Shown here: piece by piece, positions 32,484 through 40,972 of the stretch
Layout of the letters: each line of letters starts with the position of its first letter
How positions within the stretch are numbered: position 1 is the stretch's first letter
DNA from: Agromyces sp. LHK192
Lineage (GTDB): Bacteria > Actinomycetota > Actinomycetes > Actinomycetales > Microbacteriaceae
Reading direction: 5' to 3'
Assembly (NCBI RefSeq): GCF_004006235.1
Contig: NZ_CP034753.1
Span: forward strand, 124,001-188,000
DNA length: 64,000 nucleotides
Notes under the pieces: generated by a model
What the model saw: only the letters and a program-made list of their open reading frames with translations
Told to the model about the DNA's origin: nothing
Databases searched by the model: none
Position numbers and translations under genes: made by a program

Positions 32484-33836
32484 TCACGCCGCGCCCGTCA
32501 CCATCCAGCCCGCCCCGCGGGCCCGCAACGACAGCGTCACGGCTCGCGCGGCGAGGTATCCGATCGCGAACGCCGCCGTCACGAGGGCGAGCGCGACGGA
32601 CGCCTCGAGCTCCGCCGCGACCGACCACCACACCGCGCCGAGCGCGAGCGGCACGTAGGCCGCGAGGTTCACGAGTCCCGTCCACGCCAGGTATCGCGCA
32701 TCGCCGGCGCCGATGAGCACGCCGTCGAGCACGAACACGAGTCCGCCGAGCGGCGCCGAGACACCGAGCACCACGAGCGAGAGCGGCAGCATCGCGCGCA
32801 CGTCGGCGTCGGAGGTGAACACCAGCGGGAGCACCCACGCCGATGCCGCCACGACGAGCCCCAGCACCAGCCCCGACCCGACGCCCCACTGCACGCACCG
32901 ACGCAGCACGGCGCGCACGGTCGTGACGTCGCCCGCGCCGAGCGACCGGCCGATGAGCGCCTGCGCGGCGATCGCGAGCGCGTCGAGGGCGAACGCCAGC
33001 GTCGAGAACAGCGTGATGACGACCTGGTAGGCGGCCAGTTCCTCGGGGCCGAGCGCGGTCGCCGACCACGTCGCGAGCAGCAGCGCGGCGCGAAGGCCCA
33101 GCGTGCGGACGAACAGCCAGACGCCGGATGCCGCCCCGCGCAGCAGTCCCGCCCGGTGCGGCCGCCACCCGGCGCCCACCCGCGCGGCGTGCCGGCGGAT
33201 GACGACGAGGTACACGGCCACCATCGCCCACTGCGCGACGACGGTGCCGATCGCCGAACCGGCCAGTCCCAGCCCCAGGCCGTAGATGAACACCGCGTTG
33301 AGCGCGATGTTCGCCGCGAACCCGATGCCTGCGACCCAGAGCGGGGTGCGGGTGTCCTGCAGGCCGCGCAGCAGCCCGGTCGCGGCGAACACGAGCAGCA
33401 TCGCCGGCAGCCCCGCCATCGAGATCGACAGGTACGCGGATGCCTCGGCCGCGACCTCCGCGGGCGCGCCGAAGGCGCCGACGAGCCACGGCGCGCCGAG
33501 CCATCCCAGCACGCCGAGCACCGCGCCGAGTCCGAGCGCGAGCCAGAGGCCGTCGATGCCCGCGGTGACCGCGCCGCGCTCGTCCCCCGCGCCGAGTCGT
33601 CGTGCGACCGCCGGTGTGGTGGCGTACGCGAGGAACACCATGAGCCCGATGATCGTCTGCAGGATCGCGCTCGCGAGCCCGAGCCCGGCGAGCGGCTCGG
33701 CACCGAGGTGCCCGACCATCGCGGTGTCGGCGAGCAGGAACAGCGGCTCCGCGACGAGCGCGCCGAGCGCCGGCACGGCCAACCGCAGGATGTCGCGGTC
33801 GACGAGGCTCAGCCGACCGCCGCTGCGAGCGCTCAC
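32484..33836 (-). CDS. MATE-family efflux transporter (DinF-like)
   Basis: A 450-residue multidrug/toxin exporter with 12 predicted TM helices in two similar halves. The N-terminal half contains AVPALGALVAEPLFLLADTAMVGHLG, the MATE signature region, and LAYATTPAVARRLGAG. The DinF-like subgroup is common in actinobacteria. Substrate unknown. The GTG at 33836 overlaps the stop of the preceding membrane-protein gene by 4 nt (GTGA), so it is the third gene of an operon with the substrate-binding/VWA lipoprotein. That link is unusual for a MATE protein. Confidence 0.87.
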   Translation of the reverse strand: MSARSGGRLSLVDRDILRLAVPALGALVAEPLFLLADTAMVGHLGAEPLAGLGLASAILQTIIGLMVFLAYATTPAVARRLGAGDERGAVTAGIDGLWLALGLGAVLGVLGWLGAPWLVGAFGAPAEVAAEASAYLSISMAGLPAMLLVFAATGLLRGLQDTRTPLWVAGIGFAANIALNAVFIYGLGLGLAGSAIGTVVAQWAMVAVYLVVIRRHAARVGAGWRPHRAGLLRGAASGVWLFVRTLGLRAALLLATWSATALGPEELAAYQVVITLFSTLAFALDALAIAAQALIGRSLGAGDVTTVRAVLRRCVQWGVGSGLVLGLVVAASAWVLPLVFTSDADVRAMLPLSLVVLGVSAPLGGLVFVLDGVLIGAGDARYLAWTGLVNLAAYVPLALGAVWWSVAAELEASVALALVTAAFAIGYLAARAVTLSLRARGAGWMVTGAA

Positions 33837-34858
33837 GCGGGCGGGTTCGCGTCGTCGGAGGCGGTCTTGAACGCGCGCTCCCACTCCTGCAGCTCCGAGC
33901 GCCGACCGACGAGCCCGTCGAGCGACACCTGGAAGTGCACGCCCCGCCGGGCGTTGACCTGCCGGATGTTGCGCACCAGGTCTTCGGAGACCGCTGACAC
34001 CGCATCACGGACCTCGGCGACGCGCTCGTCGGGGTCGTCCCACAGGTGCGGGTGCGTGAGGATGTCGAGCAGGTAGTCCCGGTCGAGTGCCGCGGTGAGC
34101 CTGCCGAGGGTCCCGTCGAGTTCGCCCGCCGCCAGTCCGCGCTGTGCGGAACCGCTCTGCCGGTCGAGCCTCGCGAAGAGCTCCTCGACGTGCTCCGCGA
34201 TCGCCGCGATCTCGGTACCGGTCTGCGCCGCCGCCGCGTTGCCGGTCGCGCCCACCTGCCCGTACGCGCCGGCGAGCGACCGCAGGTTCGCCACGTGTCG
34301 GCGGATCGGGTCGGGGAGCCCGGCGCGACCCGCGCCCTTCCGGCGCCGCGCGCGGACGACGGCGATCGTTCCGCCGACAGCCGCGAGGACCGCCGCCGCC
34401 GAGATGGCGACGACGAGGATCACGCCGGTGTCGCCGCCGCCCCCGCCGGCCCCCGCGTCGTCGGTCGCCGCCTGCACCTCGGTCACCGTCTGCGCGAGCG
34501 CCGCATCCACCCCGCCGGGATTCGTCTGGGCCGTGTTCGCGATCTCCATCGCCTGGCCGCGCTCGAGCACGCTGGAACCGGCGGCGAGGTCGTCGCCGAC
34601 GGCGACGACGATGGTGTCGTACCCCGTCTGCTCGGCGAGGCGCGGCACGATGTCGCCGGCGGATGCCTCGAGCGCCGCGTTGTCCGAGAAGACCGCGACT
34701 CCGATCGAGTCGGCGCCGACCTGCGCCGCCAGCTGCGCCTGGAGGGCGCTCGCGTCGGTCACCTCCGGCGACACGTAGACGTGCGAGCCCTGCGACAGCG
34801 CGGTCGCCGCGTCGTCGACGTACCCGCCGCCCTCGGCGGCCTCGAACGCAGAGCCCAT
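33833..34858 (-). CDS. Membrane protein with extracellular TPM-like domain and cytoplasmic helical domain
   Basis: A 341-residue protein. Residues about 10-110 (VDDAATALSQGSHVYV, SIGVAVFSDN, YDTIVVAVGDDL) resemble the TPM (Psb32/YgcG) fold. One TM helix follows near VILVVAISAAAVLAAVGGTIAVV and a basic stop-transfer RARRRKGAGR. The last 150 residues are charged and helical, possibly coiled coil. No signal peptide is obvious at the chosen ATG, so the N-terminus may extend or topology may rely on the internal helix. It sits 10 nt after the SBP/VWA lipoprotein gene and overlaps the MATE gene. Function unknown. Confidence 0.72.
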   Translation of the reverse strand: MGSAFEAAEGGGYVDDAATALSQGSHVYVSPEVTDASALQAQLAAQVGADSIGVAVFSDNAALEASAGDIVPRLAEQTGYDTIVVAVGDDLAAGSSVLERGQAMEIANTAQTNPGGVDAALAQTVTEVQAATDDAGAGGGGGDTGVILVVAISAAAVLAAVGGTIAVVRARRRKGAGRAGLPDPIRRHVANLRSLAGAYGQVGATGNAAAAQTGTEIAAIAEHVEELFARLDRQSGSAQRGLAAGELDGTLGRLTAALDRDYLLDILTHPHLWDDPDERVAEVRDAVSAVSEDLVRNIRQVNARRGVHFQVSLDGLVGRRSELQEWERAFKTASDDANPPA

Positions 34859-34868
34859 CCGTCGCCCC

Positions 34869-36695
34869 TCAGAAGTTGTTGATGACCGACGCGAACACGA
34901 GGTCGATCTTGGCCGGGTCGGTGGCGTCGAACCACTGGCCGCCGGTCGCCTCGGCGATCCGCTGGAGGGCGCCGATGTCCGCGCCCTCGCCGTAGGCGAT
35001 GGGGAAGATGCGCACGGGTGCGTCGCCGCCGCCCTCGCCGTTCGACGCCCCGATCTTCGCGATGAGCGAGTCGATCGACGTCGACGAGTCGGTGTCCTGC
35101 CCGTCGGAGAGGACGACGATCGCGTTGATGCGCCCGGGCTCGGCGCGGGCGCTCATCTCCCGGTGGGCCGCCGCGATCGCGTCGTACAGCGGAGTGCCTT
35201 GACGGGTCGCGTAGCGGAGGTCCTCGATCGACGTTCCCAGCGCCTCCGCATCGGACCCCAGCGGCGTCACGTCGCGCAGGTCGATCAGGTTGCGCCCGGC
35301 GGCCGACTCGACGTCGGTCGTGAAGGCCCACACGCCCACCTCGTCGGTGGATCGGAAGTGGTCGAGCGTCGCCCGGGCGCCCTCGATGGCCCCGTCGAGC
35401 TTCGACCGGCCGTCGCCGATGGGGTCGTCCATCGACCCCGAGATGTCGATCAGCTCGAGCACGGAGGAGGGCTTGCGGATCTGCGTCCACTGGTCGATCG
35501 CGGTCGACACGACGTCGACGGCGGGGCGGGGCAGGGTGATCGCCGGGCCCGCGGGGTCGACCCCGTACGCCGCCGTGAACAGATCGCCCAGCGGCACCGA
35601 GGGGTCGAGCGGCCGGAAGCCGTACTCGGGCAGGATCCGCTGCGCGGCATCCGTCTGGAGGAACTCGGCGAACGCGAGGCCGGCGGTGCGCTGCACGTCG
35701 GTCACCCAGTCGGCGCCGAGCACCGTGACCGGGTTGTCCGACCACATCGAGCCGCCCGACGGGTAGATCGCGACGAGCTTCTCCTTCGGCGGCGTGAGGG
35801 TCTCGCCGGGTTCCACGGTGTGCGAGTCCGGGTTGCCCTGGTTGTAGTTCAGCAGCGACGTCTCCTCGAGCGCGACGGCCGAGACGTAGCCGGAGCCGCC
35901 GGCACCGTGCTGCGTCTCCTCGTAGAGGGTGTTGAGCACCTTGCCCGTGGTGTCGCCGTAGTGGATCACGCACTCCTCGAAGACGCGCGAGAAGTCGGCG
36001 GCCGCTGCGACGTCGTCGGCCGTGAGATCGGCCGTCTTGCCGGATGCCTCGTACGACTGCATGAGGATCGCCGAGAGCCCGGTGGTCGACGTGTTCGGGT
36101 TCGTCTTCGAGATCTTGAACGAGCCCCAGATCGGCTTGCCCGCGCTCGCCCAGCCGGCGGGATCGGCGCAGAGCCGCTCCAGGTCGGCGATGCCGATCGG
36201 CTGGTCGGGCCATCCGAGCGCCTTCGCCATCGTCTCGGGCATGCCGAAGACGACCGGGGTGTGCGTGAACGACACGGGTTCGCCGACGAGCGCCGGGTTC
36301 GCCGCGGCCGCGACGCGTTCCGTCCACACTGTGGATGCCGGCGACCACATCGACGGCCACCGGCGGGTGTCGTCGTCGGGCCACCCCCCGCCGGCCGTGA
36401 GGAAGCGGGTCGCGTCGCCCGACGAGACGTTGATCGGCCGCACCGTCGCGCACTCGGCGAGGCCCTCGTGCTCCGGTGATTCCTTGAACGCCTTCGCGAG
36501 CGCGTCGAGCATGTTGACCTTCTCGGACGACGTCGCGATGACGACGCTCGTGCATCCGTCGTCGGCGAAATCGCCGCCGTCGGCGCTCGGCCGATCATCA
36601 CCGAACGTGCACGCGCTCAACCCGATCGACACCACCGTGACGAGCGCGAGGGCGAGCGGGAGACGGGCGGCCGTGCGCCGCGGAACGGGTGCCAT
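34869..36695 (-). CDS. Lipoprotein fusing an extracellular solute-binding domain to a von Willebrand A domain
   Basis: A 608-residue exported protein. The signal peptide ends in the lipobox LSAC (Cys about 29). Residues about 45-390 have the type-II periplasmic-binding-protein pattern (substrate-binding, with FLQTDAAQRILPEYGFRPLDP near the end). From about 412 a VWA domain begins, with an intact MIDAS DISGS (Asp417), a later Thr in GTPLYDAI and the DGQDTDSS motif, so divalent-metal-dependent protein binding is expected. Proteins with this fusion are known in actinobacterial stress-resistance neighbourhoods. Here it heads an operon with a TPM-like membrane protein and a MATE exporter. It starts 6 nt after TACCCT. 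Confidence 0.85.
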   Translation of the reverse strand: MAPVPRRTAARLPLALALVTVVSIGLSACTFGDDRPSADGGDFADDGCTSVVIATSSEKVNMLDALAKAFKESPEHEGLAECATVRPINVSSGDATRFLTAGGGWPDDDTRRWPSMWSPASTVWTERVAAAANPALVGEPVSFTHTPVVFGMPETMAKALGWPDQPIGIADLERLCADPAGWASAGKPIWGSFKISKTNPNTSTTGLSAILMQSYEASGKTADLTADDVAAAADFSRVFEECVIHYGDTTGKVLNTLYEETQHGAGGSGYVSAVALEETSLLNYNQGNPDSHTVEPGETLTPPKEKLVAIYPSGGSMWSDNPVTVLGADWVTDVQRTAGLAFAEFLQTDAAQRILPEYGFRPLDPSVPLGDLFTAAYGVDPAGPAITLPRPAVDVVSTAIDQWTQIRKPSSVLELIDISGSMDDPIGDGRSKLDGAIEGARATLDHFRSTDEVGVWAFTTDVESAAGRNLIDLRDVTPLGSDAEALGTSIEDLRYATRQGTPLYDAIAAAHREMSARAEPGRINAIVVLSDGQDTDSSTSIDSLIAKIGASNGEGGGDAPVRIFPIAYGEGADIGALQRIAEATGGQWFDATDPAKIDLVFASVINNF

Positions 36696-36707
36696 GGGAA
36701 CAGGGTA
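36696..36707 (-). promoter_or_regulatory. Leaderless -10 box of the SBP/VWA lipoprotein operon
   Basis: TACCCT (36707-36702, minus strand), then GTTCCC, then the ATG at 36695. Confidence 0.5.
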
Positions 36708-36801
36708 CGTCGGGCGGTGCCCGTCGGGTCACGCCCGATCGACGATCTCCGTGCCGAGCGGTCTCCTTCGCACGGGTTTCGCCGACAGAACGCCGAGAAC
36801 C

Positions 36802-36817
36802 CGCCCGATCGGGCGGC
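36802..36817. promoter_or_regulatory. 16-bp palindrome in a divergent promoter region
   Basis: CCGCCCGATCGGGCGG is a perfect palindrome between the divergent SBP/VWA lipoprotein and M13 peptidase genes, about 30 bp upstream of the peptidase -10 box. It could be an operator. Short GC palindromes are common in such DNA, so confidence is low. Confidence 0.35.
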
Positions 36818-36847
36818 ACCGCCCACCGAGCGGGGTGACGGGCGACA

Positions 36848-36859
36848 TAGGCTGGAGCG
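36848..36859 (+). promoter_or_regulatory. Leaderless -10 box of the M13 peptidase gene
   Basis: TAGGCT (36848-36853), then GGAGCG (6 nt), then the ATG. The GGAG in the gap is too close to the start to be a normal Shine-Dalgarno sequence. Confidence 0.5.
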
Positions 36860-38881
36860 ATGACCGACGTCTCGCTCACCTCCGGCATCGCGCTCGACGA
36901 ACTCGACTCCGAGACCCGCCCGCAGGACGACCTCTTCCGTCACGTCAACGGCCGGTGGATCGATCGCACCGAGATCCCGGCCGACAAGGCCCGCTACGGG
37001 TCGTTCATCCTCCTGCACGAGGAGGCCGAGCAGGCCGTGCGCGACATCATCGTCGAGTCGCAGGCGGCCGAGCCCGGCACCGAGGCCCGTAAGGTCGGCG
37101 ACCTCTACGCGAGCTTCATGGACGAGGACCGCGCCCAGATGCTCGGCGCCACCCCGATCGCGGCGAACCTGCTCGAGGCCTCGCTGGTCCGGTCGGTGGC
37201 GCAGCTGCTCGAGACGATCGGCCGCCTCGAGCGCCTGAACACCTCGGGGTTCGTGCAGCTCTTCGTCGACAACGACCCGGGCGATCCCGAGCGGTACCTC
37301 GTGTTCGTCGAGCAGGGCGGCATCGGCCTGCCCGACGAGTCGTACTTCCGCGAGGAGCGGTTCGCCGCGATCCGTGACGCGTACCTCGCGCACCTCGAGC
37401 GCATGTTCGGCCTCGCGGGGCTCGACGAGCCGGCAGCGCGCGCGGCGCGCGTGTTCGAGCTCGAGACGCGCATCGCCGCGGTCCACTGGTCGAACGTCGA
37501 GTCGCGCGACAGCGAGAAGACGTACAACCTGACCCCGTGGGCCGACGTCGTCGGCGCGGCATCCGGCTCCGGCGCCGACCTCGCGGTCTGGCGCGACGCG
37601 ATGGGCGTGCCCGCCGGCGCATTCGACGAGGTCGTCGTGCGCCAGCCGTCGTTCGTCGCCGGCCTCGGCGAACTGCTCGTCGAAGACCGCCTGCCCGCGT
37701 GGCGCGACTGGCTCGCCTGGCAGGTCATCCGCTCGAACGCCGCCTACCTCTCGAACGACTTCGTCGAGGCGAACTTCGACTTCTACGGCCGCACGCTCAC
37801 CGGAACGCCCCAGATGCGCGAGCGGTGGAAGCGCGGCGTCTCGCTCGTCGAGGGGTCGCTCGGCGAGGCCGTCGGCCGCATCTACGTGGAGCGGCACTTC
37901 CCGCCCGCCGCGAAGGATGCGATGGACGACCTCGTCGCGAACCTCGTCGAGGCGTACCGGCAGTCGATCTCGAAGCTCGAGTGGATGGGCGAGGCGACCC
38001 GTGAGCGCGCGCTCGAGAAGCTCGGCAAGTTCACGCCGAAGATCGGCTACCCGGTCAAGTGGCGCGACTACTCGTCGCTCGTGGTCGACCCGGCCGACCT
38101 CGTCGGCAACGTGCGGGCGACCGCCGAGTACGAGTTCAACCGCGAACTGGGCAAGATCGGCAAGCCGATCGACCGCGACGAGTGGTTCATGACGCCGCAG
38201 ACCATCAACGCGTACTACAACCCGGGCTTCAACGAGATCGTGTTCCCGGCGGCGATCCTCCAGTTCCCGTTCTTCGACGAGACGCGCGACGCGGCCGCCA
38301 ACTACGGTGCGATCGGCGCGGTCATCGGCCACGAGATCGGACACGGGTTCGACGACCAGGGATCGAAGTACGACGGCGACGGCCGCCTCACCGACTGGTG
38401 GACCGCCGAGGACCGCGCCGCGTTCGAGGAGCGCACCAAGGCGCTCATCGAGCAGTACGACGCCCTGGTCCCGCTGCAGCTGCTCGACGGCGAAGCGGAT
38501 GCCTCGGCCGACGCATCCGACGCCGGTGACGCCGCACCCTCGCACGTCAACGGCGCACTCACCATCGGCGAGAACATCGGCGACCTCGGCGGTCTCGCGA
38601 TCGCGTGGAAGGCGTACCTGATCTCGCTCGGCGGCGAGGAGCCGCCGGTGATCGACGGACTCACCGGGGTCGAGCGGTTCTTCCTCTCGTGGGCGCAGGC
38701 GTGGCAGCAGAAGTCGCGCGACGCCGAGGTCGTGCGCCTGCTCGCGATCGACCCGCACTCGCCGAGCGAGTTCCGGTGCAACCAGATCGTCCGCAACATC
38801 GACGAGTTCTACACTGGGTTCGGCGTGACCGCTGAAGACGCACTCTGGCTCGAACCCGCCGAGCGGGTGACGATCTGGTAA
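36860..38881 (+). CDS. pepO: M13-family zinc metallopeptidase (PepO/neprilysin-like)
   Basis: A 673-residue endopeptidase. The N-terminal domain begins with DDLFRHVNGRWIDRTEIPADK. The zinc site is HEIGHG (491-496) in VIGHEIGHGFDDQGSKYDGDG. The third ligand is Glu571 in GENIGDLGGLAIAW. The C-terminus FNCNQIVRN-equivalent reads EFRCNQIVRNIDEFY. No signal peptide is seen, so it is probably cytoplasmic or cell-associated. It degrades oligopeptides. An acidic insert (DASADASDAGDAA) lies before the third zinc ligand. Full family length. Confidence 0.94.
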   Translation: MTDVSLTSGIALDELDSETRPQDDLFRHVNGRWIDRTEIPADKARYGSFILLHEEAEQAVRDIIVESQAAEPGTEARKVGDLYASFMDEDRAQMLGATPIAANLLEASLVRSVAQLLETIGRLERLNTSGFVQLFVDNDPGDPERYLVFVEQGGIGLPDESYFREERFAAIRDAYLAHLERMFGLAGLDEPAARAARVFELETRIAAVHWSNVESRDSEKTYNLTPWADVVGAASGSGADLAVWRDAMGVPAGAFDEVVVRQPSFVAGLGELLVEDRLPAWRDWLAWQVIRSNAAYLSNDFVEANFDFYGRTLTGTPQMRERWKRGVSLVEGSLGEAVGRIYVERHFPPAAKDAMDDLVANLVEAYRQSISKLEWMGEATRERALEKLGKFTPKIGYPVKWRDYSSLVVDPADLVGNVRATAEYEFNRELGKIGKPIDRDEWFMTPQTINAYYNPGFNEIVFPAAILQFPFFDETRDAAANYGAIGAVIGHEIGHGFDDQGSKYDGDGRLTDWWTAEDRAAFEERTKALIEQYDALVPLQLLDGEADASADASDAGDAAPSHVNGALTIGENIGDLGGLAIAWKAYLISLGGEEPPVIDGLTGVERFFLSWAQAWQQKSRDAEVVRLLAIDPHSPSEFRCNQIVRNIDEFYTGFGVTAEDALWLEPAERVTIW

Positions 38882-38967
38882 CCCCCACCTCCGGTCACAT
38901 CCCCCGACTCGCGCCTGCGCCGCCGCCTGCGGTGCAGCGCCGCCAGACAGAGAAGGAGCTCGCCACC

Positions 38968-39876
38968 GTGGTGACCTCGTCGCAGGGTTCCGAGCGTCGC
39001 TCGCGCCATGCGGCGATCCGGAAGGGCAAGCACGAGGTCGACGGTCCGAAGGAGGACTTCAGCCGCGGGTTCGCGGCGCTCGGCGAGCTCGCGCTCGCCG
39101 GGGTGCAGGTCTCGGCGCGGGCGACCGACCTCGCCACGGGGCGCGTGCTCTTCTCGGTCGACGACCACGTCGTGATGCCGACGGCCTCCATCGGCAAGGT
39201 GCTGCTGCTCGTCGAGGTCGCGTCGCGGCTCGGTTCGGCGAGCACCGAGGCGTTCGCCGTGCTCGACCGCGCTCCGCGCGACGCGGTCGGCGACTCGGGC
39301 ATCTGGCAGCACCTGCAGTCGCCGAGCCTGCCCATCGCCGACCTCGCCGCGCTCATCGGCGCCACGAGCGACAACCTCGCGACGAACGTGCTCATCCGGT
39401 ACGTCGGACTCGAGGCCGTGCGCGCGCGAACCGAGGCGCTGGGCCTGACCCGCACGGCGCTGCTCGACCTCGTGCGCGACCACCGCGGGCCCGACGACGC
39501 CCCGCAGCTGTCGATCGGTTCGGCGAAGGAGCTCACCTGGCTGTTCGCGGCGCTCGCGCGAGGCGAGATCGTGAGCCCCGAGGTGTCGCAGCGCGTGGTG
39601 GGCTGGCTATCGCTGAACGCCGACCTGTCGATGGTGGCATCCGCGTTCGGGCTCGATCCGCTGGCGCATCGCATGCCCGACCACAACGTGCTGCTCATGA
39701 ACAAGACCGGCACCGACGGGGGAGTCCGCAGCGAGGTCGGCGTGCTGCGCGGCCCTCGCGCGAGCGTCTCGTACGCCGTGTCGACCTACTTCGCCGACAC
39801 GGGGCTCACGAGCCGCCTCTCGGTGCTCGACGGCATGCGCCAGGTCGGCCTCGACCTGCTCGAGTACGTGCACTGA
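38968..39876 (+). CDS. Serine hydrolase of the class A beta-lactamase fold
   Basis: A 302-residue protein with the three core motifs of penicillin-binding/beta-lactamase enzymes: SxxK in MPTASIGKVL, SDN in IGATSDNLATN, and KTG in LMNKTGTDGG. The class A omega-loop Glu-x-x-Leu-Asn is not evident, since the corresponding region reads LLDLVRDHRGPDD. Real beta-lactamase activity is therefore doubtful. No signal peptide is present at either possible start, so it may be cytoplasmic. GTG 38968 has GAAGGAG 9 nt upstream. An ATG at 38932 in the same frame has no RBS. Confidence 0.82.
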   Translation: MVTSSQGSERRSRHAAIRKGKHEVDGPKEDFSRGFAALGELALAGVQVSARATDLATGRVLFSVDDHVVMPTASIGKVLLLVEVASRLGSASTEAFAVLDRAPRDAVGDSGIWQHLQSPSLPIADLAALIGATSDNLATNVLIRYVGLEAVRARTEALGLTRTALLDLVRDHRGPDDAPQLSIGSAKELTWLFAALARGEIVSPEVSQRVVGWLSLNADLSMVASAFGLDPLAHRMPDHNVLLMNKTGTDGGVRSEVGVLRGPRASVSYAVSTYFADTGLTSRLSVLDGMRQVGLDLLEYVH

Positions 39877-39991
39877 GCGGGTCTGCGTATGGGCACTCCT
39901 GCCCATACGGCGAGTGTGCTCCGGATCAATAGGATCGTTCGGGGTCCGGTACCGGACCCTTCTGTCCGCACCTCGACCCGAAGGACCTTCA

Positions 39992-40912
39992 GTGGCCACT
40001 TCCGCACTCCGCATCCGCGTCGGCGCCCTTGCCGCCGCCGCTGCGCTCAGCATCACCGGGCTCGCGCTCGGCGCGGCCCCCGCCGTCGCCGAAGACGGCC
40101 CGACCATCTCCCTCGACCGCACCTCGTTCCCGGCCGGTGACTGGGACGGCGGGTTCACCGTGACGGGCTCCGGCTTCGACACGACGGTGGACACGGCGAC
40201 GCTCAGCATCGGCTCCTACGGTGAGAACGGCGGGGGAGTCGCCTGGTCGACCGAGGTCGCCGTCTCGCCTGCCGGCACGATCAGCGCGGCCGTCGTGCCG
40301 GAAGCACCGACGCAGGCACCCGATTCGACCGGCTATCCGCAGTACCGCGTCAACGTCGGCCAGCAGATCGCGGAGGGGCAGCCCTGGCTGTTCTCGAACA
40401 CCGTCGACCTCACCATCACCGAGGGCACGTCGCTCACCGTCGCCGGGGAGGCTTCGCCCGAGCAGCTCGCCGCCGGCATCTCCGCGCAGTTCGCGGGCTT
40501 CGGTGCCGATGAGCCGCTCTTCTCCTACTTCGACCTCCTCCGCTCCACCGAAGGTGCGGACCAGCCAGAGCTCGTCGACTCCGTCGAGGCCGACGTCACC
40601 GCCGACGCGAGCGGTGCCGGCACGATCAGTGCGCAGCTCGCCGGCGCCCACGTCGGCGACTTCGTCGTCGTCTGGATCGGCTCGGAGGGCGGCCTCCAGG
40701 CCGAGGCGTTCGTGCAGGTCGTCGAGGCTCCGGCTCCGGCCCCCGAGCCCGCAGACCCGGCTGCCGCTGCTCCGGCCGCCGCATCGACCGGGCCGGCGCT
40801 CGCCGAGACCGGTGTCGAGCCCCTCGCGGTCGGCGTCGCCGCGTTCGCGCTCGTCGCGCTCGGTGCGCTCGTCGTGGTCGCGCGCCGTCGCCAGGCGGTC
40901 GCCGGTCGCTGA
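39992..40912 (+). CDS. Secreted cell-wall protein with LAxTG sorting signal
   Basis: A 306-residue surface protein. The signal peptide (about 1-33) has a basic start, a hydrophobic core (GALAAAAALSITGLALG) and a likely cut after AVA. The mature part is beta-rich with Ig-like strands (DWDGGFTVTGSGFD, ISAQLAGAHVGDFVVVWIGSEGG). A Pro/Ala linker (APAPEPADPAAAAP) leads to LAETG, a hydrophobic helix and RRRQ, the signal of class E sortases. The GTG at 39992 follows GAAGGA. TAGGAT near 39932 is a possible -10. No sortase gene lies in this window. A UUCG hairpin terminates it. Confidence 0.85.
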   Translation: MATSALRIRVGALAAAAALSITGLALGAAPAVAEDGPTISLDRTSFPAGDWDGGFTVTGSGFDTTVDTATLSIGSYGENGGGVAWSTEVAVSPAGTISAAVVPEAPTQAPDSTGYPQYRVNVGQQIAEGQPWLFSNTVDLTITEGTSLTVAGEASPEQLAAGISAQFAGFGADEPLFSYFDLLRSTEGADQPELVDSVEADVTADASGAGTISAQLAGAHVGDFVVVWIGSEGGLQAEAFVQVVEAPAPAPEPADPAAAAPAAASTGPALAETGVEPLAVGVAAFALVALGALVVVARRRQAVAGR

Positions 40913-40929
40913 CCCCTGCCGACCGTACG

Positions 40930-40965
40930 GAACGGGCGGGTCGTCTTCGGACGGCCCGCCCGTTC
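40930..40965 (+). terminator. Strong terminator hairpin with UUCG tetraloop
   Basis: A 16-bp stem (left arm 40930-40945, starting GAACGGGCGGG; right arm 40950-40965) with a single U-G wobble is capped by TTCG, followed by TCGTTCCTC. It lies 18 bp after the LAxTG protein stop and just before the end of the convergent alpha/beta hydrolase gene, so it may serve both. Confidence 0.9.
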
Positions 40966-40972
40966 TCGTTCC

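Noticed and set aside
38968..39876. Antibiotic-resistance beta-lactamase call
   Set aside because: The omega-loop glutamate motif and an export signal are missing, so the general serine-hydrolase label is safer.
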